DNA of 64,000 nucleotides, taken from NCBI GenBank assembly GCA_019722365.1, contig JADFUC010001025.1, positions 372,001 through 436,000 of the forward strand. Reading direction: 5' to 3'. A program made the position numbers and the translations under genes. The notes below the pieces were generated by a model. That model had not been told where the DNA came from. It saw nothing but the letters and a program-made list of their open reading frames with translations, and made no database searches. This DNA comes from Lithospermum erythrorhizon. Lineage: Eukaryota > Streptophyta > Magnoliopsida > Boraginales > Boraginaceae. Below are positions 13,339 through 26,233 of this stretch, in pieces. The number at the start of each line of letters is the position of its first letter. The first letter of the stretch is position 1.

Positions 13339-15860
13339 TGACGCCCTGTAGGGAAGAACAGGACCAAGAGGTCGCTGACCGCCAATTTATACAAACTTTA
13401 ATTCAAAGTTTCACCAGTGATTATAATTTAGCAATTTGTAAAACAACGCGAATAGACTAAAGTAGTATTAACACCTCAAATGAACGCTAGATAAAAGATG
13501 AAACAATAAAACTATCTAGTAATCATGTAATAAAACATCCAAAACTCATTTTGATCAATATTAACATTAAGCCTGTCCATGATAATACGATTAAGTCCAT
13601 TCATACATTTTCGGGATCAATCCTAGCAATCTAAGCATACCACAATTCACATAGATATAATTAGGGCGAAGTTTAAGATATTCTTGATAGCAAGTTTAAT
13701 TATGATTCGATTAAAAGTAATATAACAATTAAGTTCATTAATCAAATCAAACTATCCTAATCATGAATATCAATTAAGATCAACATAGATATTCTATTTA
13801 GCCTCGATTAAACTCGACATATCAATTTAACACAATAATTAATTATATGTCACATATTCAATAAGCTTATAAACTAGCATATAATCGAATCCTAGCAATT
13901 CTAGCATATATATAATATGTGCACAAGAAAGAGTGCGGATGTAAGATGTGCAAACTCGACACCTGTTTCACGGCGTCAGCGAATCTACATCCTCAATTCT
14001 ATGCTCTCACCTTAGGCTTTCAATGGGAATCCACTCAGATGGCGCTTTCTTCAACAAGGCGAAGCCCAAACCAACTTACAACTCTTAGCCATAACTTCTC
14101 GTTATCACACCACTAAGAACCCATGAATCACCCTAAGGATTTCAACTCCCAACTCCTGTGAACCCAAGCCTCAAACCTGTGATTTCATCTCTACCCTAAC
14201 TCATCGTTATAATAACTACCAAGAACCCAAGGACACCCTAGGCCTCAACTCCAATCAAGCCTGAATGCAACTCCTCTACCTCGAGCACTCTATGTCCTAT
14301 CAAGCTGAGCACTAGCCTCAACACTACGGGGCACCATCGATTCCTAGCTCGAGAAGCCTCACAACACTGGACCTCGTTTCAAAGATAAAAGTTAACAAAT
14401 CCTAACTTAATGGAACATCTCATAGAATGTAGATCGTTGTTTTATCCCACCCAAATGCCCTCAACGAGCTACAAATAGGATTACAATTTTGGCACAATTT
14501 ATAACTCCTTACATCGAAAGTAGATAATACATCGGGCTTGCTCAACTCCTTGTCGAGCAGTATAAAGCACTTTGAAGCTCTTTAACTCCCCATTTCGAGC
14601 ATTTCATCAAACAATCTTGAATGCTCTTTTAGTTTCCCATTTCTCATTTCAAAGCTTAAAGACAAACCAAACTCACTTTGATAAATCACACCAAAGTTCT
14701 CAATGCTAAGCTGAGATTCGTGTTTTAAAGATGAGAAATGCAGTATAAAAACATTTAGAATTGTTTGGGAAAAGTCAAAGAGTTTGGAAGATTGGTATTT
14801 AAAGTAAGTAGAAAAAATGGAGTTAAAACGGACAAAAAACTACAGTTTTTGATTAATCTATCGAATTTCATCGGCAGCCTAGGTCTCGAATGGGTCTAAA
14901 CAGAAAACAGCAAAACGTCAGGACATCGAGACCTCATCGAGACCCCTGGTCTCGATTGGGTCTCACGAAGAAGTATAAACTTAAAATCGCATTTCCCGCT
15001 TCATATAGTCTTCGATTTAGACGATTCAAAAGCGCTCGAAAGCTCTTTTTCAAACCTTTAATAAAATGAATTCAAAACCCCGCTTATACACATTAAGATT
15101 TTCAAAATATTTTCTTTTGACAAACATTCTTAAAAATATTGAAACGGTTAAGATCTTTTAGTAAAAAATGATTTGAAAAATATCTCCCAAATAAGAACTT
15201 CAATCAAGATCATGAAAGAAGAAAGATTAAAGCCATAACTTTTACCTAATCTTCGGCTTGCATCCAAGACTCGTCTCTTCCGATCTTGATTCTTCGTGAA
15301 CTTTTCTTCTTGGTCCTTTCATGACCGGTAGATTGGACGATCTTCTTCTTCATCGCCATTCTTCACTTTAAAGTTTTCAGATGGTCGATTCTTCTTCTAT
15401 CTCACCATATTAATATTTTGGCATTGCAAATCACCTTTGGAAGCTCATGATTTCTTCATTGTCTTCAATGCCTTGATATTGTGCTTGTTTGATATCAATG
15501 TCAACTTTAAGGGTCCGTCACACCTTTCATTCATTGTCTTCAATGCGCTGACATTGCTTCAAGCTGATATCAATGTCAACTTCAAGGTCCGACAAGCACC
15601 TTCTAACATACCTATGAATTAAATCACTTAAGCACATATGTTAGATAGTAAATCGAATGTTTAAGTCATCATTAAAACAGTGGCACGGACTCGTGAGTCC
15701 AACAACTCCTCATTTACGACAAAATATCGATGCCAAACACATGTCCATAACTAATATAAAGTTGCTAAGGCCAAGACACGGCTCATGTACACACATGCTG
15801 GGAGTATAAAATAAAATATTTAAGCATACTAGTACGATATCCTACGCATCAACAACATTC
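13339..15860. repeat. unresolved LTR-element-like DNA
   Basis: The block starts tgacgccctgtaggg and has LTR-like composition. It contains two partial internal duplications. Near 14,105-14,145 and 14,217-14,255 similar sequences contain aagaaccca, caccct and tcaactcc. A ~73-bp direct duplication lies at about 15,458-15,600. At the right end, reading the minus strand, the purine run aaaaagggggagaatg (about 15,858-15,873) looks like the polypurine tract plus LTR start of a SIRE/Maximus-type copia element. If so, an LTR of a minus-strand element begins there. Boundaries are uncertain and no protein domain was recognised. Confidence 0.35.
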
Positions 15861-15879
15861 TCCCCCTTTTTGAATCATC

Positions 15880-18239
15880 AAAAAAGTACATATACTAAGT
15901 TAACGGATACCATATATAACACATGTCTCATTAGAAAAATTAAGCACAGACATGGTTAAAGAGGAAACGTTAAAAACATATAAACATGTAAGTACATTAA
16001 CATGGTTTCATACACAAGCAAAAGATATACAATGAAGCATATTGTGAAGTCAGATACGACATCACACATAATCCCCTTCTACGGTTCAAACCAAAAAAGC
16101 GCAAAAATTTGAATGTTGATGCTCTAACATATGTCATCTAAAATAAATTTAAGAACATTGACATATGATGTAATATTACTTCAATTCTCATTATCAAAAA
16201 GTTTAAAAACTCAAAAAAGAGAATAAGTATTGCGATCGCCCCTCAAACAAAGTTATCGAAACAAACAATCATGAAGTTTATTAATTGCCCCGAACAAAAG
16301 TTCTTGGGGTGGAAATGAAGAAACAAGTACAATATCACCTTGAACAAGAACAAATTCCTCAATCTACTAGATTTCATCGGGCAACCATTTAGAACAAAAG
16401 CATTTATACGTACGATGCGTATTATACCCTTTTTAAGAACGAACATTATTTAAAATCATGGCACGATACACAGTGCTGGGTTTTAACAAAACTTAAAGAA
16501 AAGTGAAAATAAGTAAATGGTTTTGTTAAACAAGTTGACTAATAATCAATGTCTCAAGGATAAACGATTGGACACATTGAGCCAACTTTAATGAATTACT
16601 TCCCTATCGACATAAAAAGTAGCACTCTTTCAATGTATGTCGTATATACCATTAAAAGGACATGTCTAGGAGCAATCACAATAACTTCCAAACACTCAAG
16701 TTTAAAGAAAAGTTTAAAGCATATCTTCGAGTTTAAAGTTAATATTTTCAAATCACTCAATTCATATAAACCAACGTTGGTTAATTTGATTGAAAAGTAC
16801 CAAACCGAAAAGGTGCATGCAAGTGGAAAATGAATCATGAAAAACAAATTAATTAATTCGCAAGCTAACGAAACATAAAAAACAAGAAACCATTATTGGC
16901 TAGAACACGTGTCATCCGAAATGTATTTAAACAACATATACAATCTTGATGACAGCAATTTAAAATACAATAGGTATATGCACATTTAAACCTTTTTGCA
17001 TATTCTCCTAAAACAAAACGTATTTTCTAAAAATTCCTAACATTACAACCATCTCGAAGATCAGCACGCTTACGGTTGAAATAGCTTTTACAATGGAAAA
17101 AGCAAGCTGAGAAATAGTTTTAAACACAAAGGACCCTCCACGTTTCTTTATCGCTCAATCAAACAATAATAAGAGTATTTAAAAACAATACTGACAAAGA
17201 TAAGTTTAATATCACGTAAGATTAAAAAATTAGCATCAATCAGAAGCCTCATATTAATTAGCACAATATAAAGCTAGGTACACAATACAAAATTTCTTCA
17301 TAACCAAGAATGAATATTCCACATTCGGTTTTTCGAGTAACTCACAAGAGTTTTTAACAAAGATCTAAAAATCACGCTTAACCCAAACACATTTAGCGAT
17401 CAACAAATAGGGCGCAGTCCAAATATGATGGTGAGACATTCAAAGTCTTTTAGGTACAAATTTTCTCATTAAGGTATAAAATATTTTTAAGTAACCTAAA
17501 ATACATGGCTCCCTCAACTGTGCATATAAATAATTCAAAACATTCAATCTCATTGCCGACTGTAATACGCATAACTTTGAATTTCAAGAACGTAATCAAG
17601 CAATTTATAGGAATACCAAAATATACTCAAGTTCAAAGAAAAGTATGAAAGCATATTTAACTCTGGAAAGGAAAACAAGAACATGCGAAACATCTCTCAA
17701 GCAGCATTATCTCAGAGACACACATTGAGAATTTGGAACTCCCAAACCCAAAATATATGTTCACAAGAAGATCGAGAAATCAATAAGACATTTTCCATAT
17801 CGCATTTATACGCCAGATACGCCACACGTAAAAAAATTGAAGCGCCAACAGATAACACAAGCGTAGATACCTAAGGAAAATATAAAACACACAAGATCCC
17901 AAACATATATTTTGAAATCCCTTTTCAAAGCATTAACATTTGCAGTAGGCATTAACATTTTGAATATCTACGTTATCAAGACATACATACATATATATAT
18001 ATATATTGTGCAAAATTATTTAATGAAGTTTTAGTAGCAAATTTAGAATTTTCTATCGTTTATTACTTAAATATCGAAAAGTGGACATTTATGTATGTTT
18101 GCACTTTGCAAATTTCCTCACGCAAACCTGATTTCGTGTGGTAACAGATTTGTTCTATTAAAGTGTTACAAGTATTACTTTAGATAGAGACGTTACTATA
18201 GAGCACTCTACCATGTAATTTAAATTTATTACTTTTGAG
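15880..18239. other. AT-rich DNA, no supported gene
   Basis: Short reading frames only. None resembled a known protein. It may be the interior of a decayed element linked to the purine tract at 15,858-15,873, but this is inference. A (at)n microsatellite lies near 17,990-18,006. Confidence 0.35.
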
Positions 18240-18580
18240 ATGCTAAAGCTGCTAAGAGAACGGTTGACAAACCTACTAGCAGATACGCGAACGGGAGAAA
18301 CAAATGTGTACCGCCTCCCATTATCCTGCGGATGCATGCTAAACCATCAAGTCAGAAATAATGTCTACAATGGGAAGAGAAGACATATTCGAATCAAACA
18401 TGGTGTAGTTAGACATTTCTTGAAAATGGAGTTATCTTTTTGGACTACGTGAAATTCGAGAGAAACCTTACTGATCCTTTTATTTCAAAGTGCGACAAAG
18501 AAGTCATTACTGGGATAATGTCAGAGGGAGACAGGCTTAAGCCCCAAGCTCAAGTAGCTCATGGATACCCAGCTCAGGGT
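18240..18580 (+). pseudogene. copia RNase H C-terminal fragment
   Basis: Two adjacent frames give the end of a copia polyprotein. RRHIRIKHGVVRHFLK (about 18,380-18,425) is followed, after a frameshift, by DYVKFERNLTDPF (about 18,440-18,480) and a Lys-Pro ending near 18,545. These match the usual copia tail 'RHNTVRQLLS...DYVKSKDNLADPLTKGL'. The upstream pol domains were not found in place, so this is an isolated fragment. Confidence 0.75.
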
Positions 18581-19313
18581 CAAATTAAACTATATATCCC
18601 TTTGATGCACTACATTTCTATCCTGCGCTAGGTGTTGCTTCGAGCAATCCATAGTTTTTTTGAGATGACTTCGATGGATTCTCAGTTTTGTCGTCCATAC
18701 TCGCTGCTTACTGGTATTAATACTCGATTAAATTGATCTGCTGATCCATAACTAATTTCGTAGCGCTATTAAGATGCACTTGATGATTTTGATCACAAAA
18801 TTCATAAATAGTTTTTGTAGCACGGGAGACGACTCTCGATGGAATTTTAATCATGATATTTTATAAGCCATTTATCGGGTAAAGGCTATCGGTATCGCAC
18901 TCGTGAAGCTTAATCATGATATCTATTAGTTTCTTTAGTGGTGCTTGAGACACACTTAATGGATTCGATTTCAGGTTCTGGAGGTTGAACTTTATGTCCT
19001 TAATAACTCAGATACGCTTATCAAATCTAATTATATAAGTTATCTACGAAATATGGATTTATGCCGTCACCATCTATGCAGACTTGGTTGGGCTTCTCTC
19101 CTGTGAGCGCCACGTAGACCAAGGTGTACGTATGGCCTTAAAGGCATTTTGAGATTTTATAGCGGAACTTGCATGATTTTGAAGGTATAATATATGGTGT
19201 GGGGGTCCATATCTAAGTCCATTAAGTTCAAGACAAAGTTTACTTATTGAGACTAAACATTTCACCACTCACGTGTCAATCAAATCGAAAGATATCAAAC
19301 TTAAATATTCAAT
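18581..19313. other. possible LTR remnant downstream of the RNase H fragment
   Basis: No gene was found. The position just after a copia polyprotein end makes a decayed 3' LTR plausible, but the ends cannot be fixed. Confidence 0.3.
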
Positions 19314-20439
19314 CCTTCTCGTAATAACCCGCTACGAAAAAAAAAATTTAAATTTTCGGCCCATGCGGACCCGGGATAGTATAACAATCTCATGATAATA
19401 TTATTTCAAATTTTTTAAATGTAATTACATTTATAATTTAGTAGTTTTTGCCATGGAATATTTTGTCTTTGGAACTGGGTTCGTGGAGATGGCACGAGAA
19501 ATGGGAGAATTAACCGAACCTAACGGGACCCGAGTTTTAAATATCTAGTCGTTCTTATCTTCCACATCATCATTTTTGAGCCATCCTTTTTCCTCATAAA
19601 ATGGTATTAAGCCTCTTCCCTTAAAAAATTTCATTTTCCATTTCTTCGATTGACGCCAAACTCAAGAGATCAAGCTTAGGATATCGTTTCTCCTACTATT
19701 CTCTTCGAAAGGCGTATGAAAGTCTGCCAAGTCTTTTGAGATATTTCTTGGGTTTCATACGGTTTAATTTTTAGTTGACTTTTCCATAATTCAATTTTTT
19801 GGCGATGAATCTTAGTTGGTTATGGGTTCCGGTGGATTTATATAAGTGATTAATGACATTTGAGGTCGCTTGAGATGTTATGGCCGGGTTGACTTTTAGG
19901 TTTTCGCTGACTTTTTGGGTTGATATTTTCTAAGACTTTAAATTGCATGAGGTTATGTTGGGACCTTATTATAGTTATTGTGATATTAAATCGGGTGATT
20001 TAAAATTGATTAAAAGGGAGTTATGTCGAAAAGTGTTAATTCCAAAACAGTTATAATTGATATTTCGGAGCATAGATTGTTAATTATGTAATTGCCGATT
20101 AACTGTAACGACTTATAAGCTTCCATTTGTAATGGTAAAGCGATAAGATGGAATTTGGGCCGGGGAATCGATTGGTCAGGTCCGACGGATTATAATTCGA
20201 TAGTTTATCCGCCATGTTTGACCGTTGTAGATAGTTCCCCAAGAGTCAAGTTATGCATCTTATAGAACGCCTCTGTGATAGTAAAGAGGGCCTCATTATA
20301 CTTTACGGGTGTCATGAAGGCTGATCGGGAAAATGGCAGCTACCTTTGATTGTTTTTCATAAGATTCATGGGTATGAAAGTAGTACTCTCTCACTATGTT
20401 ACTTTAATGAATTTCTTACTTAAATTGTGTGAACATGTT

Positions 20440-20565
20440 ATCGTGATATGATTAGCGTGAGAAACGATATACACGTTATTAAGGATACGACATGAGAACG
20501 ACATATGTCATCATATGATTACGTGAGAAACGATATACATGTAATTGTTATACGATTATGTGATT
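20440..20565. repeat. short tandem duplication inside the solo LTR
   Basis: Two copies of a segment with gtgagaaacgatatacacg or gtgagaaacgatatacatg are spaced by about 65 bases (near 20,457 and 20,522), with related tatgt/cat-rich sequence between them. Confidence 0.6.
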
Positions 20566-20899
20566 ATATTCCGTGGGCGCCAAGATCGCTTTAAGGCAAA
20601 GAATACCAACTCCCAACTTATATTTCTAATTTCGTGGCCTTGCTCAAGACTTTATGATTTTTCAGGCCTCATTTCGGGCACTTCTTATGATTTCGTACTT
20701 ATTTACATTGTGTTTGACTTACGTATCATAGATGTTTTAGCCGCAAGCTGGATATTGCTCTGGGAGTGAGTAGTCAAGTTATCGAGAGGTGATGGTTAGA
20801 AAGCTATGTATGACTCGAGGTGACTCGAGTATCACGACTCACCTACGCTGACGACATTGTGGTTGTGCGATTCTCCTTCCTCGGGCAGGATACGCTACC

Positions 20900-21065
20900 A
20901 TACGTGCCTTTATAAGGTATGCTGGTGTGCTTATAATTTAGTATAAGAGCGTGCCTTATACTTAGTGTAATGAGCGATGCAGTTCTTATACTTTGTGTAT
21001 AAGTACGCGTGCCTTATACTTTGTGTATAAAATATGTATGGCCTTATACCGCGAGATAAAGTCGC
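20900..21065. repeat. degenerate ~32-38 bp tandem repeats inside the solo LTR
   Basis: Five or so imperfect units are built on gccttatactttgtgtataa. The spacing is variable and several units are decayed. They lie in the second half of the gypsy LTR. Confidence 0.6.
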
Positions 21066-21883
21066 TGGGTGACTATTGATTAGTCCATTCCTCAAGTAGA
21101 CTCGACGAAAGATACGCCGCATTGGTGGATGGTATACTGGTGGGGGATACGGTAGATAGAGGTTTGATGACTAGAGTTTTAGTCGCTGTTTCGAGTCTAT
21201 TGATTTCTTTTCTCGAATCAGGTGCTTGCTGAGACCTTCATTATATCTTCACGTATTATGTTTGAGTTTTCCCCAAGGAATTATGTCAGAATAATTTTTA
21301 GGTAGTCCCGATATATGTATTTTATTCATATTTGACTATTATATTATTTAATATCGAGTCGTTTCCGTATGGGTAAGCTCACCCCTCAAGCTTTCTACTA
21401 AGTCTCGCGCTTACACCCCTTTTCTATCGGGCGGCATTTCATTTGTGCCAGTCGACAGCGGCACAATTTCCAAGAGGTCGCTGAGTTTTGTTCCGAGTGG
21501 CTAGAGACGTGGTGGCGCAGGATCTCATACCGATTTACTAGTTGTCAATCGCTTTTATTAAGTTGTATTTTCCAAACTCTTTAGCCTTGGCTTACTGTGC
21601 TGTCATTTTGTATTCGTGGACAAGACGCATTCTGTCAGAAATTACATTACTTTATTTTGGGATATGTTGTGTATATATATATGGGTTTGTCGCTTCGAGA
21701 CAAATTGATTTGATTATAAATTTTAAAAATTGTTTTGATTTGGGAAACTTAATCAGGATCACATTTTTGGATGAAACGACTGTGTTTTAAACCCCAGTCG
21801 GCCCATCGGCTCAGCGACTCGGTATTCCTCGGATTTTAATGACTCACCTCGTATGCCTAATCTGGGCGGATCGTTACACCTTC

Positions 21884-24240
21884 CTTTACCTAAGAAATTT
21901 TCCCGTCTTTAGTCTTTCTATTTCTTTCTTGCTATTTGGGAGATTATTGAAATAATGGCTCAATTAAATGATTTTGGTTTAAAGTTTAAACCTCTTTGAT
22001 TTCAAAACGTTTATTTGATTAATGGGAATTAACGACTACAACATTTATGTATTTTTAATTAATGGAGTCGTTTTGCATTGATTCTTTCTTTTACGTTTTG
22101 CATGAGTAGTTTAATATAAAAATAACTTGCATGCTAGTATTCCTTGGTTTTTTTACTACTTTTTACTTGATCATATAGAAATTAAATGCAATTTTATCTT
22201 TATCTTTTCACTTTTATCCCTTAATAAAGTAATTTTTATTTTCATAATTACTAATTTTTTTTAATAAAATACCTTTAGGTATATTAGCTATATTAATCAA
22301 GACTTAATAAAGACTTTTTACTCCACGATTCCAAGAATGGGATATGAATACAACACAAGAGAGCTTCAAACAACTATCTCTATTTTATATCCAAAAATTT
22401 GTCCAGTTTATGTTTCTATATTCCTGGGTATTGTTCGTGCAAGTTCCATAGCCAAGTGCCACGAATGGACGTATCTGTTGGCAGCTATATTAACTTTTAA
22501 CTACCAAGATATTCGATCGCCACCATGTCAATGTAATTTAAGTTTTTCAAATTAGCTACCATACCACGACACAACCTCAATTAATGTTCTTTGCCTTCGC
22601 CTTTTGTTTGTTTACCATTATCTATACTACCTACATTTCTTACAACTTGAAGCTGTTAGGATTGATGGATTTGATACTTACTTTTACATGTCAACTGCCG
22701 AACAACCCTGAATTAAATGTTCGGTACTTAGATATTTTTGTCCAATACAACCATTGCAATATTAAGAAGCACCAAATACTATTGATGAACTTGTTGGATT
22801 TCCACCAACACCGCCTTCTACAGTTTCATTATACTAATTCTAAGTAACTATAATTTGTTCAATGTATTGATAGATTATTTTTTATTTTCACAAAAATAGA
22901 ATATATTTATAATCAGTGGTCGATCAACCACATTAATACAGGTAATTTGAAATATATAAATTTTTTTTTGAAGTAATTGATTTTTTTTTACTTGAACAAT
23001 AAAATATTGATAATTCTAAAAAAAACAATTTGATGTGACATTCGATGCATGACTCCATCTCACGTATCATCGATGTACACATGTCTTTCCATCACTTTTT
23101 CTCTCAATCACGCATTCGCAGCCACACATCTCTATAATCAAGCCTGCGCAGCCGCTAACCTTTAAGTTTCAATGAGTTGGCCTCATAAAAGATTCATCTG
23201 ACAGATGAAAGAAGACAATCAAATTTTATCAATCTTACTTATATCATCCACTTATATCAAACCAATTAACATATTGTTGTGTGACTTTTTAGACCTAGAT
23301 AATAAAAGTCATATGATGATTAATTATGATCAAAATGTCGTTATTATAAATATTATGAGTTTAATTTAACAAACCATCATAACCCTCAAATTATTATTGT
23401 ACAATCCTTTTATTAATTATCAATATAACTAATCTAATTACTTTTTCAAACTATGTCATTTACATGTAATCTCGTTTACTGTACAATTATTTTTACTATT
23501 TTCGCTCATCCATAATTTATTCTAAATACTTAGAATTCCAAGATTACAATTATTTAGATACATATGAACTCATAAAACATAACTAAAGATGTAAGAGTTT
23601 TCTATTATGTAATGTATATTATTTTATGAATTTAAAGAGACAAAGAAATAGTTATAAAATAGTATAATAATAAAATAACAATTTATGTCAAAATTCAAGA
23701 TATTCAAAATAGTTATCTCTTTCTAGATTTAGGGTTTTTCTCTCATGTTCTTTACGCATTTTTTGTGTGATTTTCTTTACACATTTTCGTGTAATATTTT
23801 TTTCTTCTTTATTTAATAAGATTGGTATTTTTTCTTTGATCTATTCATCCAATTGAAACAAACTTTATTGATATAATTTTTCACACCATGCAACCGATAC
23901 TTTACAAAATAGTGGTTAAGCAATTTCTTCACGTTGAAGATGGACTTGGAGATAGACACTTAATTAGATCCATTGGATCAATAGGCTTAGATGATAATCG
24001 GTTATATTGTATTTTCTTTTTGTAGAGATTTTGATTTGTAATCTTTCATATTTGTAATTTGATTAATTATTTTTAGGAAAATATTTCAATTTTATTTGAT
24101 GTGTATATCACCCATAATTCAATTGTATCTATATTAATTTCTCAGTTTATGAATGAACATCAATAATCGATTTAAATAACAAAAACAATAACCTCTATAG
24201 GTTAAATTTCCGAAACTAATTAATAAAAATAATTACAATT
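21884..24240. other. AT-rich intergenic DNA
   Basis: There are several short frames, none recognisable as a protein. No repeat boundary could be supported. Confidence 0.35.
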
Positions 24241-25920
24241 GCGTTGGATTCTCCTACGTATCTAAACCGTTGTAAACTATTTGGATATGAATCTCAGAAA
24301 CACTACGGATATACAAAAATAATAATTACAAGTGTGTCTGGATTCTTAGGGCATAATATAATGACACCGGAATAGATGAGCTCACAATACCCAAGTAGAG
24401 TATCTCCAAGAGTATCCACCTGAAGCAAAATTCTTCCGGCTCGCCATGCGTTTTTCTTAAAAAGCAATTAAAGTGAAACCGAAACAAAGAGGAAAAGAAA
24501 ACTTTTCTCTTCAATGAGAGTCGGCGAAATTGAGAGAAGTCGGCCGAAGTGAAGAGAGGGTAGAGGAGAGATTCTTTACTTCTCAAGTTAAAGAATGAAT
24601 GAGTAATTATAATAAGAGGGCTTGACTTCTATTTATAGACTTTCTATCATGAATGAGCCTAAGCCCAAAAGCCAACCACTTCCCTTATGCTTGCTTGCCC
24701 AAAGTCTTCAAAATAAGACTTTGGCTCGAATATTTCCTTAATGTTTCACATTAGACCCAAGAAATTATAATACATTTATGGGCAAAAGGCAAGGATGATC
24801 ACTTATGTTTGGGTTATGGTCCCAGTCGATCACTTATGTTTCAAGGTACCGTCGATCATATGTTTCATCGATCTCAGTTGGTACTTTTAGTCTGAATTTT
24901 GTTGAAGTCTCTTGTTAATTGGGTCACATAGGAATCACGTGACACTAGAGGGTATTTTAGTCATTTCATACATAGGTTTAGGAAAAAATGGCAAGGCGGG
25001 GAGGATCACTTATGTTTTGGGTTATGGTCTCGATGATCACTTATGTTTCAAAAGGTCGGTCGATCGCTATATTTCAAAATCGATCTAAGTTGGTACTTTC
25101 GCCTAATTTCCATTGAAGTCCTCGCTAATTGGAGTCACATGGATATCGCCCAACTGACTTTTTGAGAAATTTTAGTCATTTCATAGTTAAGTTTTCGGGA
25201 AAAAAAATTTAAAATTAAATTAGAATATCTTTATCAAAAGCGTTTTTGTTAAAATAATTGATCGATCGATTTTTGAAATGCCCCTCGGAAAATGTTAGGT
25301 GATACCGCGTAAACCCAGTGCGGAGACAACATGAAATTAGTCGAAAGGCCCAGGCCGGTATAAGTGTCGATCGAGACCTTTGAAACATAGGTGATCGGCG
25401 AGAGACTCCCTTAGCAAGCAAGTGATCCTCACTGCCCCAACTGCTGGTGGAATTTGGGTATAAAATGGCTAAAATCTTTTTCCCGCTTGATGCTATGACC
25501 CAGAACGGAGGCCAACCAGAAAGGAGAGAAAGGCTGGCTAGTACAGAAGGCACAAGTGGCCCAGGTACTGAAACATAAGAAATGTTCTCCAGAAATCTGC
25601 GGCTGTAAGTAATCAGCTGCTGCTCATTTGTCTCGGTTCGGTTTGATGTTTGTGTGTGGCCGCTTTTGGGCGGATCGTGAAAGTAATATATTAAATAATA
25701 TTAAGTTATTATTATATTAATATATAGATTATGAGCGGATCCTAGTAATCCATCATAACCCCTAATGTCGATGCAGGTAAATCCTAAATATTAATTGTCC
25801 AACAATTAATATATATTGAACTTATAGTTTTGAATGAATAAATCGGTTGTACAATCAAATTGTTTAACGGAAAATTTTTATGATATCTAATATCTCATAA
25901 TTCCAACAATTTGTACTTTT
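24240..25920 (-). repeat. disrupted minus-strand LTR-like region
   Basis: The right part (about 25,655-25,915) aligns by eye with 53,985-54,250, an LTR of minus-strand copia element C. Shared blocks include agtaatatatta, attaatatatagattatga, caattaatatat and cggttgtacaat. The left part (about 24,240-24,780) has, on the minus strand, a TATA-like tctataaatag near 24,640 and a GA/TC-rich leader, as in LTR promoters. Between them sits the repeat cluster 24,780-25,470. I read the whole as an old LTR opened by the insertion of another repeat. The link between left and right parts is inference. Confidence 0.45.
24780..25470. repeat. two direct and one inverted copy of a ~200-bp repeat
   Basis: Copies 1 (about 24,783-24,985) and 2 (about 24,988-25,195) share gatcacttatgttt, ggttatggtc, tcgatc, gttggtact and ttttagtcatttcata. 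The third copy (about 25,255-25,465) is the reverse complement, recognisable by gtttcaaaggtctcgatcg on the minus strand. The palindromic layout could be a non-autonomous transposon with long internal repeats. One ORF of 112 codons (25,215-25,553) falls inside it and is not a gene. Confidence 0.7.
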
Positions 25921-26233
25921 ATTATGAATTTATTATATAATCTTTTTATTTTCCTGTTAAAACATATTTTGCATAAGTTGAAATTTGTATAATCAAACAT
26001 AGTTTCATAAATTGATTATTTATTTTCATTGTACTTCAAAACTTTTCTTATTTTAATATTTGCATGTTAAATATGTTAGAATTTCGACAACGTATTGTGA
26101 AGATGCAAGAAAATTTAGACTTCATTGACTTTATGGCTTATGCCAAAAGTAATGTCGATTTTCTTAAATATTTTGTTAGCTTTTTGTTGTTGCAAAAATA
26201 AATAAAAAATTATAATTAATAATTTTATTTGAT

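Larger units (their letters stand above)
19319..21878 (+). mobile_element. solo Ty3/gypsy-type LTR with 5-bp target duplication
   Basis: The block begins tcgtaataacccgctacg, a decayed form of the plant gypsy LTR start TGTAACGACCCG, with an A/T-run and ttttcgg nearby. It ends gggcggatcgttaca, the usual inverted counterpart. The 5-mer ccttc occurs directly on both sides (19,314-19,318 and 21,879-21,883), as expected for a target-site duplication. No gag-pol lies next to it, so it is best read as a solo LTR left by recombination. It is long for an LTR (2,560 bp) and has internal tandem repeats. Confidence 0.75.

Noticed and set aside
20900..21065. CRISPR-like array
   Set aside because: The units are degenerate and unevenly spaced, without conserved repeats and unique spacers, and the DNA is a plant LTR.
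22337..22847. Two adjacent open frames of 72 and 87 codons
   Set aside because: No recognisable domain, AT-rich composition and no splice or family support.
25215..25553. 112-codon minus-strand open frame
   Set aside because: It falls on the inverted copy of the repeat cluster at 24,780-25,470 and resembles no protein.
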